Origin: Alistipes sp.
GTDB lineage: Bacteria > Bacillota > Clostridia > Oscillospirales > Ruminococcaceae
Direction: 5' to 3'
DNA: 64,000 nt
NCBI GenBank assembly: GCA_023667265.1
Contig: JAMPAJ010000002.1
Coordinates: 27,813-91,812 of the forward strand
The translations under genes were made by a program, and so were the position numbers. Below are positions 51,038-60,314 of this stretch, piece by piece. Each line of letters starts with the position of its first letter. Position 1 is the stretch's first letter. The notes under the pieces were generated by a model. The model saw nothing but the letters and a program-made list of their open reading frames with translations. It did not search any database and was not told the DNA's origin.

Positions 51038-52864
51038 TTATCTACCTCCTGCTTTACCGAACAGTTTCATCTTGTAATCAGTTGCATGAACCTGTAAAAG
51101 ATACCTCTCATTACCACAGCGATACAGGCAAGTACCACGTTCGGGATACTTTATCAAGCCGTATTCCGACTGCTCCACCTGAAGCGTATCCATGAAGTCT
51201 GACGGCGAAATATTTCCCGGATTGAACAGAAAATGATGCGCCGGAATGCTGAACAGAGGCTTGGTAAATTCCTTGATCTCCGGCAGTAAAAAATCCTCGA
51301 TATTCTGACTTGCCAGAATAAACGAGGACTCCTTTTTACGCACACGCTTCATGCCGTTTCGGATATATTCTATCGCCGTCACATTTGTTAAAAATAAATA
51401 CATTTCATCTATTGCTGCAACAGTATTTCCACGCCCTAAAAGCTGATTTGACATATACGATAAAATGTTGAACAGCAGCGTATCCTTGAGCCTTTTGTTG
51501 GTGTCCATCAAGCCTTTCACCCCGAAACAAATGAACTCACCGTCACGAATATTGGTGTGTCCGTTGAAGTATTTACTTTCCGCACCTTTGCACATGGAGT
51601 GCAAGCCAAGACAGATATTCTGCAGAATTTCCTCTGTATACAGATGCTTTTTACTGCTGTCGAACGACAAGAATTCCTTTTCAATAAGATCGTAAAGGTC
51701 GCTCATTATCGGATATTTTTCTGATTTCAGATCGTCAAAATCTGTGGAATCATCGATGTCAAATCTTGAGTACAGCTTCATCAACATGATCTCTATGGTG
51801 TCGATTTCGGCGTCGGTGAAATCCTTGTAGGCTCTGAAAAAGTCCTTTAAATAGCTGATATGCTGACTTAATCTTGTGACCTTTCTGAACGTTTCCGGCG
51901 AGTCAGCGTCACACCGATCGTCATTAGACGACCACGCTTTAGGTTCTAATGGATTTATCATAAACTCGCCCGACATCATATCAATGTAAGTGCCGCCAAG
52001 ATTGTAACAGAGGTCATGATACTCCGATTCCGGATCGAGGCACAGGATCGATTTTCCTGCCTCACGCTGATTGCACAGCAGCAGTTTCATGAGGTGCGAC
52101 TTGCCCTGACCGCTGTTGCCGAGTATTAAAATATTGCTGTTGGTCTTGTCCTCGGTGCGCCTGTCGAAGTCCACCAGAACGTTGCTGCCGTACTTGTCAC
52201 GACCGAGATAAAAACCGTTTTCATCGGTCTTTCCGCTGTAATTCAGAGGATACATATTCGCCACGGAACTCGCCGGCAAGACACGTTCAAACTGGCTGCC
52301 GAACATATTATTTCCGGTCGGAAGCACAGACAAAAATCCTTCTTTCTGACGGAGCAGAAGCCTGTCAACGCTGATTTTCGAGCGCGTCAGTTCCATAGTT
52401 ATATCCGCCTGAAGCTCCTTTAATTTGTCCTCGGAATTCGCTTTTAGCTCGACAAAAACTGCCGTGTGCAGCAGATTTTCTTTGTTCCTACGAAGCTCCG
52501 ACAGCAGCTCAACCACGTCGTTTATATTGTCCTGAGCCTTGATACTTTCGTTGACGTCGTTTGTGGTGGTCATCATGTGGTTTTTCCTCATCGCCTGCTG
52601 AACGATTTTTCTTTGCTCCATGCTCGTAACAAGGCGGTTGTAGATGCGTAAGGTCACGCCGTTTCGGTCCGCTAAATGTGCTAAAATAGCGGTTTCTTCC
52701 GTGTTGGGAGGGTACTCCGTTACCGCCCAGCATGACTTATAAAAGTTACCGCAAATGTAGTGGTCGGTGTAAAACCTGATCATTCCCGGCACGATCCTAT
52801 CAAAAAAATCCTTTGTTTCCACAGCCTCGATCTGCGCTGCCGACAGTTCCTTTTTCTTAAACAT
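51038..52864 (-). CDS. virB4: VirB4-like conjugation ATPase
   Basis: A 608-residue protein with the VirB4/TraC plan. Walker A is LGNSGQGKSHLMKLL (near residue 250), Walker B ending TVAAIDEMYLFL (near 485) and a conserved FILASQNIEDFL motif follows. It powers assembly of the type IV secretion channel at the membrane. The N-terminal domain usual in VirB4 proteins is partly supplied by the separate upstream gene, whose end overlaps its start by 8 bases. Confidence 0.94.
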   Translation of the reverse strand: MFKKKELSAAQIEAVETKDFFDRIVPGMIRFYTDHYICGNFYKSCWAVTEYPPNTEETAILAHLADRNGVTLRIYNRLVTSMEQRKIVQQAMRKNHMMTTTNDVNESIKAQDNINDVVELLSELRRNKENLLHTAVFVELKANSEDKLKELQADITMELTRSKISVDRLLLRQKEGFLSVLPTGNNMFGSQFERVLPASSVANMYPLNYSGKTDENGFYLGRDKYGSNVLVDFDRRTEDKTNSNILILGNSGQGKSHLMKLLLCNQREAGKSILCLDPESEYHDLCYNLGGTYIDMMSGEFMINPLEPKAWSSNDDRCDADSPETFRKVTRLSQHISYLKDFFRAYKDFTDAEIDTIEIMLMKLYSRFDIDDSTDFDDLKSEKYPIMSDLYDLIEKEFLSFDSSKKHLYTEEILQNICLGLHSMCKGAESKYFNGHTNIRDGEFICFGVKGLMDTNKRLKDTLLFNILSYMSNQLLGRGNTVAAIDEMYLFLTNVTAIEYIRNGMKRVRKKESSFILASQNIEDFLLPEIKEFTKPLFSIPAHHFLFNPGNISPSDFMDTLQVEQSEYGLIKYPERGTCLYRCGNERYLLQVHATDYKMKLFGKAGGR

Positions 52865-53435
52865 TTTCAGTTACCCCCAATTCAAAATTTTCAGAGCCTT
52901 CTATATCGGATATTTCCTCGCCTGAAATACTCGTGCCAAAGTACAGCGCAAGCATTCTTTTTATTTCGGATTTCGTCATCCTTCTCGCCGCAAATCCATG
53001 CTCGGAAATCGCCTTGTCAACACGATTCACAACGTTAAAAATCTGCTCGTCCTTTTCTCTGCGGAATCTTATCGAGAACATAAACTGCCTTGCCGACGAC
53101 ATCTCTGCCTGAATCTCATCAAGGAAAGAATGGTCAGCCTGCAGCAGCTTTCTGACTTCCTCGTTCTGCTCGGTCTGCAAGCGTTCCTTCACATAAATTT
53201 TGTTGCTGTCGAAACATTCGCAGGAGTCCAGAGCGATAATTTCAAGGTCGGGAATCGTGCTTAAAAGCATCATCAGATGATGTATCTTGGTATCGATATT
53301 TGCCGCCGACAACACCGAAATATTGGTCGGTTCTACGCTGAAAAACGCTATGTCAGCCTTGTCCGTTTTTACTCCAAAACGTGAAAAACGTTCAAAGCCG
53401 ATAAGGCTCTGAACGCTGTTTTTCTTCTTTGCCAT
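52857..53435 (-). CDS. Conjugation protein, detached VirB4 N-terminal-like domain
   Basis: A 192-residue protein (FERFSRFGVKTDKADIAFFS ... DLEIIALDSCECFDS ... ARQFMFSIRFRREKDEQIFN). The pattern resembles the N-terminal domain of VirB4/TrsE proteins encoded as its own gene, as in other clostridial elements. It lies between the VirB3-like and VirB4 genes and overlaps VirB4 by 8 bases, so the two proteins probably work together. Family assignment moderate. Confidence 0.65.
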   Translation of the reverse strand: MAKKKNSVQSLIGFERFSRFGVKTDKADIAFFSVEPTNISVLSAANIDTKIHHLMMLLSTIPDLEIIALDSCECFDSNKIYVKERLQTEQNEEVRKLLQADHSFLDEIQAEMSSARQFMFSIRFRREKDEQIFNVVNRVDKAISEHGFAARRMTKSEIKRMLALYFGTSISGEEISDIEGSENFELGVTENV

Positions 53436-53702
53436 TTAATTTTTCCTCCATGAATAAATTTGCTGCGAAGTCACAAAAAATTTCACAGCATTGAAAATGT
53501 AGTCCATAATTGCCGTATCGTCAACCCTAAGACTTAAGAATCCGTAGCATACCGTTGCTGCAATAGGCAGCACGTTCCACAGATTCACGAACACGATCAC
53601 CGACAGAATTATTCCGCCGCAGATTATTATAAAGTCCCTTACGTTCCAGAACCACAGCTTGACCGTGGCTCTCAGATTTTCGGGGTAAATATAGGTTTTC
53701 AT
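53436..53702 (-). CDS. VirB3/PrgI-like membrane protein
   Basis: An 88-residue protein with two close membrane helices (about 22-45 and 47-60), starting KTYIYPENLRATVKLWFWNV. Position between VirB6-like and VirB4 genes plus this topology fits VirB3/PrgI-type channel subunits. It touches both neighbours by a few bases. Confidence 0.78.
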   Translation of the reverse strand: MKTYIYPENLRATVKLWFWNVRDFIIICGGIILSVIVFVNLWNVLPIAATVCYGFLSLRVDDTAIMDYIFNAVKFFVTSQQIYSWRKN

Positions 53703-54628
53703 TTCGCCGCTCCTTTCAGCATTCCGACAGCCTTAGCGCCCATAGAAACCGTGTGGCTGACGGACATCATATTTACCTTAACGCTTGTATCAAGTCCGAA
53801 CATCTGCGCAATTCTCGGCACTTCCGTTGCCGACAGGCAGATTCCCACCGCAAGCAGAGGATGCTGCGTGTAACTTAAAAGTCCGAGATATAGGATCGTT
53901 GTCTGCAAAAAAGCCGTCAGACAGGTCGCAATTACCTGCTTGCACCAGCCGTAAAATCCGTCTGTGTAACCTCTCGGAACGCCAAATAAATACAGGCTTC
54001 CGACAGCGATCTGACAGAGCATTATGCCGCCTCTTTTGATGTTCGCAAATATAACTTTTATGGTGCAATACCCGAATAAAATTATAAAAAACAGGCTGAA
54101 CAGCGACACGTCGGAGGCAAGGGCGATTATGACTCTGAGTCCTGAATCCGCTACGGAATCACTTACATCGCCTATGAAATTGCCCAATAAATCGTGGGCA
54201 AAAGTACCTTGAGTGGCGGTGCAGAACGAGTATAATCGCTGCGGCACGACCGTCACCAGACTCGCCGCCATGAAGCCTTTCAGCACGTTCAGACAAGTAT
54301 TTTTTATGTTCGCCTGCCCCGATTCATAGGCTATCGCCGTATCGAAAACCGCCACGATAAGTCCGCATACAAACAGCATCCAGCCAAGATTTTGAAACAG
54401 CGAAATAAAGGTCTGAACCCAAGACATCGCAAAAATATCCGAGGTTGTTTCATTAATAAACTCAAACAGATCGGCAATCGCTCCGTAGATCAGATTGAAC
54501 AGCCATTCAAACATGGCCTCCCATATCCAGTCGCCGATAGCGTCCGCAACGCCTCCGATAGTATTGTCCCAGATTTTTGAAATTCCGTCGCCGATCCAGT
54601 CGACGGCGTCGCCTATCCAATCAAACAT
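53699..54628 (-). CDS. VirB6/TrbL-like channel membrane protein
   Basis: A 309-residue protein with an amphipathic Trp-rich N-terminus (DWIGDAVDWIGDGISKIWDN) and about six membrane helices (from residue 70 to 290). Phrases such as NLGWMLFVCGLIVAVFDTAI and GFMAASLVTVVPQRLYSF are typical of the TrbL/CD0411-like family of Gram-positive conjugation systems. It should form the inner part of the transfer channel. It overlaps the helix-turn-helix gene upstream by 8 bases. Confidence 0.88.
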   Translation of the reverse strand: MFDWIGDAVDWIGDGISKIWDNTIGGVADAIGDWIWEAMFEWLFNLIYGAIADLFEFINETTSDIFAMSWVQTFISLFQNLGWMLFVCGLIVAVFDTAIAYESGQANIKNTCLNVLKGFMAASLVTVVPQRLYSFCTATQGTFAHDLLGNFIGDVSDSVADSGLRVIIALASDVSLFSLFFIILFGYCTIKVIFANIKRGGIMLCQIAVGSLYLFGVPRGYTDGFYGWCKQVIATCLTAFLQTTILYLGLLSYTQHPLLAVGICLSATEVPRIAQMFGLDTSVKVNMMSVSHTVSMGAKAVGMLKGAAK

Positions 54629-54902
54629 TTTTCTTCACTCCGATCTCTCCTTTGATTTTGTACAGCGAGCTTCGCTGTCCGCCCAGAACATGATATCGAT
54701 GATTTATCTCCAGCAGATCATTCTTTTCAAGTTCCTTGAACGCCCTGTACACCGTCGTTTTCGAGAGCTTCAAGTCCTCTGCGATCCTGCGAATTGCCGG
54801 AAAACACTCGCCGTTTTCGTCCGCACGATTTGCCAGATAACAGTACACCGAGACCGCCTTGTGGCTTAGTCCCAGATCGTAAATTCTTCTTGGAAATATC
54901 AA
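54621..54902 (-). CDS. Winged helix-turn-helix protein
   Basis: A 93-residue protein starting at TTG (AAGGAG upstream). It reads IFPRRIYDLGLSHKAVSVYC and ENGECFPAIRRIAEDLKLSK then TTVYRAFKELEKNDLLEI, the replication-initiator-like winged helix used by many element regulators. Placed between the coupling protein and channel genes, it may regulate the transfer operon. It starts 6 bases after the VirD4 gene. Confidence 0.82.
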   Translation of the reverse strand: MIFPRRIYDLGLSHKAVSVYCYLANRADENGECFPAIRRIAEDLKLSKTTVYRAFKELEKNDLLEINHRYHVLGGQRSSLYKIKGEIGVKKNV

Positions 54903-54908
54903 TTTTCA

Positions 54909-56684
54909 TCAACTCCTTGTCCTGATATTTGTCTTTTTCTTAGGGAGCTCCTCGTCGTCAAATTCCGGCTGAAAAATTTCCTTTTTTTGCGGATATTTGA
55001 CCTCCACATCACGAATCAGCTCGCCGCAATCCTTGTAGGAAACCTTTCTTGCAGCCTTATCCGACAGGCGGTATTCTTCCTCGAATTTGATGCTCCATTT
55101 GAAGTACAGCTTCAGCTTTGAGATCATCGGGTGGACTCCTGTTTTCATGACGATAAACTGTCCCTTGGGCATGGATTTCAATTCATCCACCGTCATCAAT
55201 GGTCTGCCGATCATCTGCAAGGACTGCGATTTTTCTCTGCCCGTGGTGACATATCCTGACAAAACGGTCTGCTCTCCCAAGGACTTTGACAGCACTTCCG
55301 CAGACTGAGAATTTGGCGCAAAACCGCCGAAAACAGTCAATTGGGTGTTGTCCGTAATGATCTCCATGCCCTGCTTTCCGTAGTTTTTTTCAAGCTGCGC
55401 AAAGGACTGAATTATCGCAATTATGCTGATTTTTCGGCTTCTTCCTGCCGAGAACATCGCCTCCATACCGTCAATTTTTGGAAAAGTGCCGAGCTCGTCT
55501 GCATAGAACATTACACGGTTTTTCAGCTTGCCGCCGTTCTCGTCGGCGATTACCAAAATCTCACGATATAACTGCTGAATCAGCATACTCACCATAAAAT
55601 ATTTCGACTGATCCTCCTCCGGAAGCACAATAAAAATCGCCGATTTTTCATTGCAGAATTTCTCCGCGTCTATCGCCGTACCAAAGCACAGCATTTGCTC
55701 CATTTCCGTGTCCAGAAAGCTGTTGAGCCTCGACAGCGCCGTCGACATTACCGACAGCATGGTCTGCTCTGAGGTGTTCAGGGCTGCTCCCGCAAGCCAT
55801 TTTGCTTTGTGTTCCGGAGGCAGCTTTTCCATAAGCTCTGAAAAATAAGTCTTGGCTTTGGCTTTTGAATCCGGCTGCGTCTTTGCAAGCAAGTCCTGTA
55901 TCAGCTTGAAAACCGACACAATATGCCGTTCGTTTTTGTCGCCGAACTCTGCAAGCAGCAGTATCGTTGACGCAAGAAGTCCCTCCGCGGCGTCGTAAAA
56001 GTATGCGTTTGCACCGCTCGATTCAGAACCGCCGCCAATGTCGATTATGGTTTTCGCCGTGATTTTGGCGTACTTCTCGGCCTTTGCCTTTGCCGAAATA
56101 TTGCTTTTGTCGGACAAATAAATGTCCATATATTTGTTGACAAGATGCAGGATATTATTCTCATCAGAGCGCGTTGGATTTCTTAAATCCAAAACTGACA
56201 CATTGTAGCCGTAATACTTTTTTGCAATCGTTCCATAGTTACGAACCACGTCGCCTTTGCAGTCAGTATTTATAAAACTCATACCGCTTGCACAGGCAAA
56301 TTCGATATTCGGGTACAAGAAAAAGGCGGTCTTTCCAACGCCCGCAGCTCCGACCATAAGGGTATGAACATCGCCCTCGTCAACAAGAGCAAAGGTCTTT
56401 TTTCCCGAACCTCTGCACCCAACAACAGTACCCTGAACAGTCGGCAGATCCACGCCTTTACGCCATTTTTCAGGCTTGAACGGCAGAGAAACAAAAGTCT
56501 TTTTTATCTCGGATTTGCTTGCCCAACGGGCAGTTCCGTGCTGACCGTCACCAATTTTTTTAGACTTGATTCCATTAAGCGATTTATTATCGAGCAGATT
56601 TACTATCATTAAAAAGGCGACAAAAATTACTGCCAACACGCCGATCAGAATCATCTTTTTTTCACTCAATTTATCACATCCCAA
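54909..56684 (-). CDS. virD4: VirD4-like type IV coupling protein
   Basis: A 591-residue protein. One N-terminal membrane helix (about 11-30), then GQHGTARWASKSEI, Walker A MVGAAGVGKTAFFLYPN (near 130), FINTDCKGDVVRNYG, Walker B RVMFYADELGTFPKIDGM and the conserved AIIQSFAQLEKNYGKQG. It brings the relaxase-DNA complex to the channel and pumps DNA. The start is uncertain: the listed ATG has a poor ribosome binding site, and a TTG 12 bases further in may be used instead. Confidence 0.94.
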   Translation of the reverse strand: MGCDKLSEKKMILIGVLAVIFVAFLMIVNLLDNKSLNGIKSKKIGDGQHGTARWASKSEIKKTFVSLPFKPEKWRKGVDLPTVQGTVVGCRGSGKKTFALVDEGDVHTLMVGAAGVGKTAFFLYPNIEFACASGMSFINTDCKGDVVRNYGTIAKKYYGYNVSVLDLRNPTRSDENNILHLVNKYMDIYLSDKSNISAKAKAEKYAKITAKTIIDIGGGSESSGANAYFYDAAEGLLASTILLLAEFGDKNERHIVSVFKLIQDLLAKTQPDSKAKAKTYFSELMEKLPPEHKAKWLAGAALNTSEQTMLSVMSTALSRLNSFLDTEMEQMLCFGTAIDAEKFCNEKSAIFIVLPEEDQSKYFMVSMLIQQLYREILVIADENGGKLKNRVMFYADELGTFPKIDGMEAMFSAGRSRKISIIAIIQSFAQLEKNYGKQGMEIITDNTQLTVFGGFAPNSQSAEVLSKSLGEQTVLSGYVTTGREKSQSLQMIGRPLMTVDELKSMPKGQFIVMKTGVHPMISKLKLYFKWSIKFEEEYRLSDKAARKVSYKDCGELIRDVEVKYPQKKEIFQPEFDDEELPKKKTNIRTRS

Positions 56685-56764
56685 TATATTTTTCTTTCTG
56701 TATTTGACAGAATTGTTTGTTTATTATCTTCAAGGTGTTGCGCTGTGAAACCGGGGGTATTGCA

Positions 56765-58180
56765 TTACCCGAATTCCATGCACGGTTCGGGTTCACAAAC
56801 GATTTCCATATTTTCTTTCTGCTCCTGAATCGGCTGCGACAGTACCGAATCTACCTCTAACCGTACAGCGTTATCCGCAAGCTGAAACAGCAGTTTTGCC
56901 GTGTTTACCGACTGCTCACGGGTACGGGCAGTCTGCTTTAAATCCCGCATTACAGCCTGCACACAATCGCTCAGATTCCGCTGTTTCTGAGCCGTTTTAC
57001 CCTTATCGGTATACGCCTTGTAATCGTCCTTAAGCTTTCTCTGAAGCCTCAAAAACGCCCTGTTTTCATCGCTTAGCTGCGGTGTTTTGGGCAAGAAAAA
57101 CGCCGAGGCAGCAAGCGCATACTCGGCAAGATACTTGTATTGTCCATTTTTAAAAGTGGCGTAAATCTGCGATCTCAGCTTATCGGGACGGCATTTCAGA
57201 TACTCCAAATTCTCAGCCTGACGATGATATTCTTCCTTGATTTTGTGCTGAACAGAAGGCAGAGGTGTCACTCCATTTTGGAATTTTAAAACTTCATTCC
57301 AATCTTTAAATTGCGGCAAAAGTCGGTTGACATCTGAGTATCCATTTACTTTCAAAATGTCCCGAAGCCTGTCCGCTGCGTCGATGCCGCCGATATCGTT
57401 ATCGGTGCAAATCACAATTTCAGACAAATTTGAATGCCCCTTTAACGCCGTTAAAACAGCGTTTTCGTAAACTCCGTTCATAGCGATATACGAGTGCTGC
57501 TGCCAGTTTTCGGGGTGCAAAGAAAGATAAGAAAGCATATCGATCGGAGCTTCGAATACGAACAGCTTTTCCGATTTTCCGAAGTGAGAGAAGCTGTATT
57601 TTGTGTCCGAACCCTCGACAGTCTGCCTGAAAGATTTCCCGAAAGTTGCCGTCCCACGCTTGTGAGCCTGTTTTGGGACTCCGTTTTCGTCAATGCCTAC
57701 AAATACTGCGTTGTGATGATTTTTATCCTCATACAGCATGTGATTTTTGGCAAAATGTGTAATAATTTCGGAACTTATGAACCTCTGCTTAATCAAATAT
57801 GCGAACACTCTGTGCATATTTTCATTGGCTTCGGGCAGCTTGAATTCCTTGTGCCTTTCCTCTTGAATTTTTTCCCTTTGCGGAACAGGAGACAGAGGCA
57901 TTACCCTCTGTCCTAAAAGCTCCTGCACCGCCGTCGGGAAGTCCATTCCGTAGTGGTACTGCATGAATTTTATAGCGCCGCCGCCCACCTGATTTTTGTG
58001 GTCGAACCACGTTGAATCACGAATCGTTATGCTGTCGTGACTGCCCGAACCATCGCTGTAGATCAGCTTGTATTCACGTCCGGCACGTTCTAATTTCTCG
58101 CCCCTTGACCTCAGAAGATCTGCCAGATCTACGCTGTTTGCGATCGCTTTTTGTTCCTCTGTAAATGGAATATACGGCAA
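56765..58180 (-). CDS. DUF3991/Toprim domain primase-like protein
   Basis: About 471 residues. I placed the start at a TTG (58180) because GGAGGTG lies 6 bases upstream; an ATG 15 bases earlier lies within that site. The N-terminal part has LADLLRSRGEKLERAGREYK and FDHKNQVGGGAIKFMQYHYG as in CHC2-like primases; a DUF3991 segment and a Toprim domain (LFVFEAPIDMLSYLSLH, IVICTDNDIGGIDAADRL) follow. Such proteins prime the complementary strand of transferred DNA. The C-terminal helical part may bind relaxase or helicase. Confidence 0.87.
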   Translation of the reverse strand: MPYIPFTEEQKAIANSVDLADLLRSRGEKLERAGREYKLIYSDGSGSHDSITIRDSTWFDHKNQVGGGAIKFMQYHYGMDFPTAVQELLGQRVMPLSPVPQREKIQEERHKEFKLPEANENMHRVFAYLIKQRFISSEIITHFAKNHMLYEDKNHHNAVFVGIDENGVPKQAHKRGTATFGKSFRQTVEGSDTKYSFSHFGKSEKLFVFEAPIDMLSYLSLHPENWQQHSYIAMNGVYENAVLTALKGHSNLSEIVICTDNDIGGIDAADRLRDILKVNGYSDVNRLLPQFKDWNEVLKFQNGVTPLPSVQHKIKEEYHRQAENLEYLKCRPDKLRSQIYATFKNGQYKYLAEYALAASAFFLPKTPQLSDENRAFLRLQRKLKDDYKAYTDKGKTAQKQRNLSDCVQAVMRDLKQTARTREQSVNTAKLLFQLADNAVRLEVDSVLSQPIQEQKENMEIVCEPEPCMEFG

Positions 58181-58236
58181 TTTTTTCACCTCCATTGAAA
58201 TGAAAAATCCGCCCTTTCGGACGGATTCAATTCTTG

Positions 58237-58482
58237 TTATTCGCTAAATAAAGCAGCAGCTATTTTTGCGCCAAGTTTTATTCCTGCCGCAGCCGAAGCG
58301 CTTTCCACAGCGGATATCAGCCTGCCTATCATTTCTCCGATTTGATTTGCTTTTTCCTGTGAAAATTCTTTTTCAAGAAATTCATTAAGCGACATGGTGA
58401 TATTTTTGTAATTTTCATCTGCCGACATTTCTTTGTCTATCTCCACTAAAAATTTGTCGGTTATAAAATCGCTCATCTGCAC
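58237..58482 (-). CDS. Small helical protein of unknown function
   Basis: An 81-residue protein starting at GTG (GGGGGTG 5 bases upstream). It is acidic and helical at first (DKFLVEIDKEMSADENYKNI) and ends in a Gly/Ala-rich hydrophobic helix (AAAGIKLGAKIAAALF). I do not recognise a family. It sits between the SLOG and primase genes. Confidence 0.65.
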   Translation of the reverse strand: MQMSDFITDKFLVEIDKEMSADENYKNITMSLNEFLEKEFSQEKANQIGEMIGRLISAVESASAAAGIKLGAKIAAALFSE

Positions 58483-58549
58483 GTTCTCACCCCCGACTCA
58501 ACAATACCACATTTTTCAGAATAAAGCTATCACCAAATCTGACAAATTT

Positions 58550-59035
58550 TCAGTCTGAAAGCCTGCCAAGATTGACGATCTCCAAGCCTTTTTGACGAGC
58601 GTAATTAACGGTATACGCCGTACCTCCGCTGTTTTCATTAAGATAGGCAACGCAATATCCGCTGAAATTCACAAGGTGACGATTGCGCCTATGCATACAA
58701 TCTTTGAAGTAATTTTCAGATGTGTACACTATTTTATCAGCCTGATTTTTAATTTCGGCAAACGCCTTTTTGTTATCCACAGTCCAGTATTTCTCCTGAT
58801 TTTGACAGGGAAGCACAAGTATTAATTTTATCTCACGATGCTTGTTCCTTGCCCGTATCACCGCCCTTTCCGCCAGCATATCAAAGCCGTATGAGCCGCC
58901 AACGCCGTAAAATATCACTCCTTTTTTATACAGCTTTTCAATGATCTTGTCGAGCTGCTTTTCCACTTTTTTGATGTCATTTTCGGGCATCTTTCTGTGA
59001 CCTGTAAAACAGGCTGTTCTCTTTTTGTCTATCAC
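58550..59035 (-). CDS. SLOG-family (DUF1273-like) nucleotide-binding protein
   Basis: About 161 residues from the GTG at 59035, chosen for AGAGGTG at 6 bases. It has the Rossmann-like SLOG signature ACFTGHRK at the N-terminus, then YGVGGSYGFDMLAERAVI, LVLPCQ and a C-terminal GTAYTVNYARQKGLEIVNL. SLOG proteins bind nucleotides or nucleotide-derived signals and often sit in conflict or mobile-element systems. Here the gene is divergent from an XRE repressor and shares an operator-containing promoter with it. Confidence 0.82.
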   Translation of the reverse strand: MIDKKRTACFTGHRKMPENDIKKVEKQLDKIIEKLYKKGVIFYGVGGSYGFDMLAERAVIRARNKHREIKLILVLPCQNQEKYWTVDNKKAFAEIKNQADKIVYTSENYFKDCMHRRNRHLVNFSGYCVAYLNENSGGTAYTVNYARQKGLEIVNLGRLSD

Positions 59036-59070
59036 ACGTTTCACCTCTTTTAAAACTTTAAGTCATATAT

Positions 59071-59099
59071 ATTATAACTTAAATGCATAATAATTACAA
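59071..59099 (-). promoter_or_regulatory. Promoter of the SLOG gene, overlapped by an operator half-site
   Basis: TTGTAA (59099-59094), 17-base spacer, TATAAT (59076-59071) on the minus strand. The spacer contains ATGCATAAT, part of the palindrome found again at 59115-59126. Confidence 0.72.
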
Positions 59100-59114
59100 G
59101 TGATACGAATAAAT

Positions 59115-59126
59115 ATTATGCATAAT
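59115..59126. promoter_or_regulatory. Palindromic operator for the XRE repressor (candidate)
   Basis: ATTATGCATAAT is a perfect 12-bp palindrome 30 bases before the XRE start; a related ATGCATAAT copy lies at 59083-59091. Two such sites between divergent genes suit repression of both. Confidence 0.65.
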
Positions 59127-59155
59127 TGTAGTAAAATTAAAACAGAGGTGATTAA

Positions 59156-59470
59156 ATGAGACTTAAAGAATTAAGAGAATCCAGAGGGGAAAGTCAGCAA
59201 AGTCTTGCGTTGAAAGTGAACAGTTCGCAAGCTATGATAAGCCGTTTTGAACTTGGGATATCTTATCCCGATGTGCAGACTGTGATTGCTCTTTCAAAGC
59301 ATTATGGCGTTTCAACAGATTATCTGCTTGGGGTTTCTGATGTGAAACTTCCATACACAAAATCAGACTTATCCGAAAAGGAACAAAACTTGCTGTTTTT
59401 ATTTAAAAAACTGACTTCTACTCAAAAGGAAAAAGCAACCGCATATATTGAGGGAATGCTTGATAAATAG
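59156..59470 (+). CDS. XRE-family transcriptional repressor
   Basis: A 104-residue protein, the only plus-strand gene in the conjugation module. An HTH_3 domain covers residues 1-60 (LKELRESRGESQQSLALKVN, SQAMISRFELGISYPDVQTV), followed by a linker and a helical C-terminal segment likely for dimerisation. AGAGGTG precedes the ATG. By position and operator it probably controls itself and the divergent SLOG-first operon that may run into the transfer genes. Confidence 0.93.
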   Translation: MRLKELRESRGESQQSLALKVNSSQAMISRFELGISYPDVQTVIALSKHYGVSTDYLLGVSDVKLPYTKSDLSEKEQNLLFLFKKLTSTQKEKATAYIEGMLDK

Positions 59471-59489
59471 TAGCTTTACAGCAAAGTTT

Positions 59490-60200
59490 TTAATACTTCA
59501 CATTCTCCGCAAACCTTGCCATGAGCTGCATAAAATTCTGCCTGTCCATCATATCGGAACTGAGAAACGCACCCGATACAACGGTCAGCTTGCCCTCGGC
59601 AAGTACGGCGTAGGTTTCGGTGTAACCAAACTGCGCAGCCATACCGTCGGTTTTCTGAACAGAGGAATATCTTTGATATTTTCCCTTTGACATCACGCTG
59701 CTTACCATGCGGTAATTGGATACGAAATCGTCCTCTGTGATGCCGTTCATCTGCGAGGCGGTCAGTCCGAAGTAGTAATTGCCGAAGTTTTCGAGGATAT
59801 ATTCAAAGCCGTAACTCAGATTGCTTTGGCTCATATCGATGCACATTGCATTCACAATACCGCCGCCGTTAGCGGTTTTTAAAGTTATCTTTTGTATTCC
59901 GTTCGACGATTCTGTTTGGTTCTCAAAGGTACAGTTTTTCATTGACTCCGTCACAAGATCCTGCACGTCGGCAAACAGGATACCGGAATCAAAAAACTCC
60001 GCAATAAAAGCGTTTGACTTTATCTGTTCTTCCTCAGAATTATCGATTGTTTCCGTAGGAACAGTGTGTTCTTCTGTTGGCTCTATTGCTTCTGTAACAG
60101 CCACTTCCGGCTGAGTCTGAACAGGCGGACTGATAGTTCCGCAAGCTGTCAAGGTCATCGCAGCGATTGTAATTAAAATTATAAGCGTTTTCTTTTTCAT
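59490..60200 (-). CDS. Element-borne lipoprotein
   Basis: About 236 residues from the ATG at 60200 (AAGGGG upstream). A lipoprotein signal peptide (KKKTLIILITIAAMTLTACG) is followed by a Glu/Thr-rich linker and a globular domain (about 75-236: FIAEFFDSGILFADVQDLVT, SYGFEYILENFGNYYFGLTA). I know no named family. It should sit on the outer face of the membrane, next to pilin-like and sortase genes, so a role in cell contact or channel assembly is possible. Confidence 0.75.
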   Translation of the reverse strand: MKKKTLIILITIAAMTLTACGTISPPVQTQPEVAVTEAIEPTEEHTVPTETIDNSEEEQIKSNAFIAEFFDSGILFADVQDLVTESMKNCTFENQTESSNGIQKITLKTANGGGIVNAMCIDMSQSNLSYGFEYILENFGNYYFGLTASQMNGITEDDFVSNYRMVSSVMSKGKYQRYSSVQKTDGMAAQFGYTETYAVLAEGKLTVVSGAFLSSDMMDRQNFMQLMARFAENVKY

Positions 60201-60255
60201 ATTCAAGCCCCTTTTCAATTTGTTTTCCTCGCAAGTGTTTGGCAACATTTACGAG

Positions 60256-60300
60256 TTAGTGAAATATGCGTATGGGTCCAGCGTCACGCTGGTTTTTCAT
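60256..60300 (-). CDS. Possible 14-residue leader peptide
   Basis: MKNQRDAGPIRIFH, with GGGGGA 8 bases before the ATG. It overlaps the CCAGCG/CGCTGG hairpin. It may be a leader peptide or only a feature of the hairpin. Confidence 0.3.
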   Translation of the reverse strand: MKNQRDAGPIRIFH

Positions 60301-60314
60301 ACACAGATTCCCCC

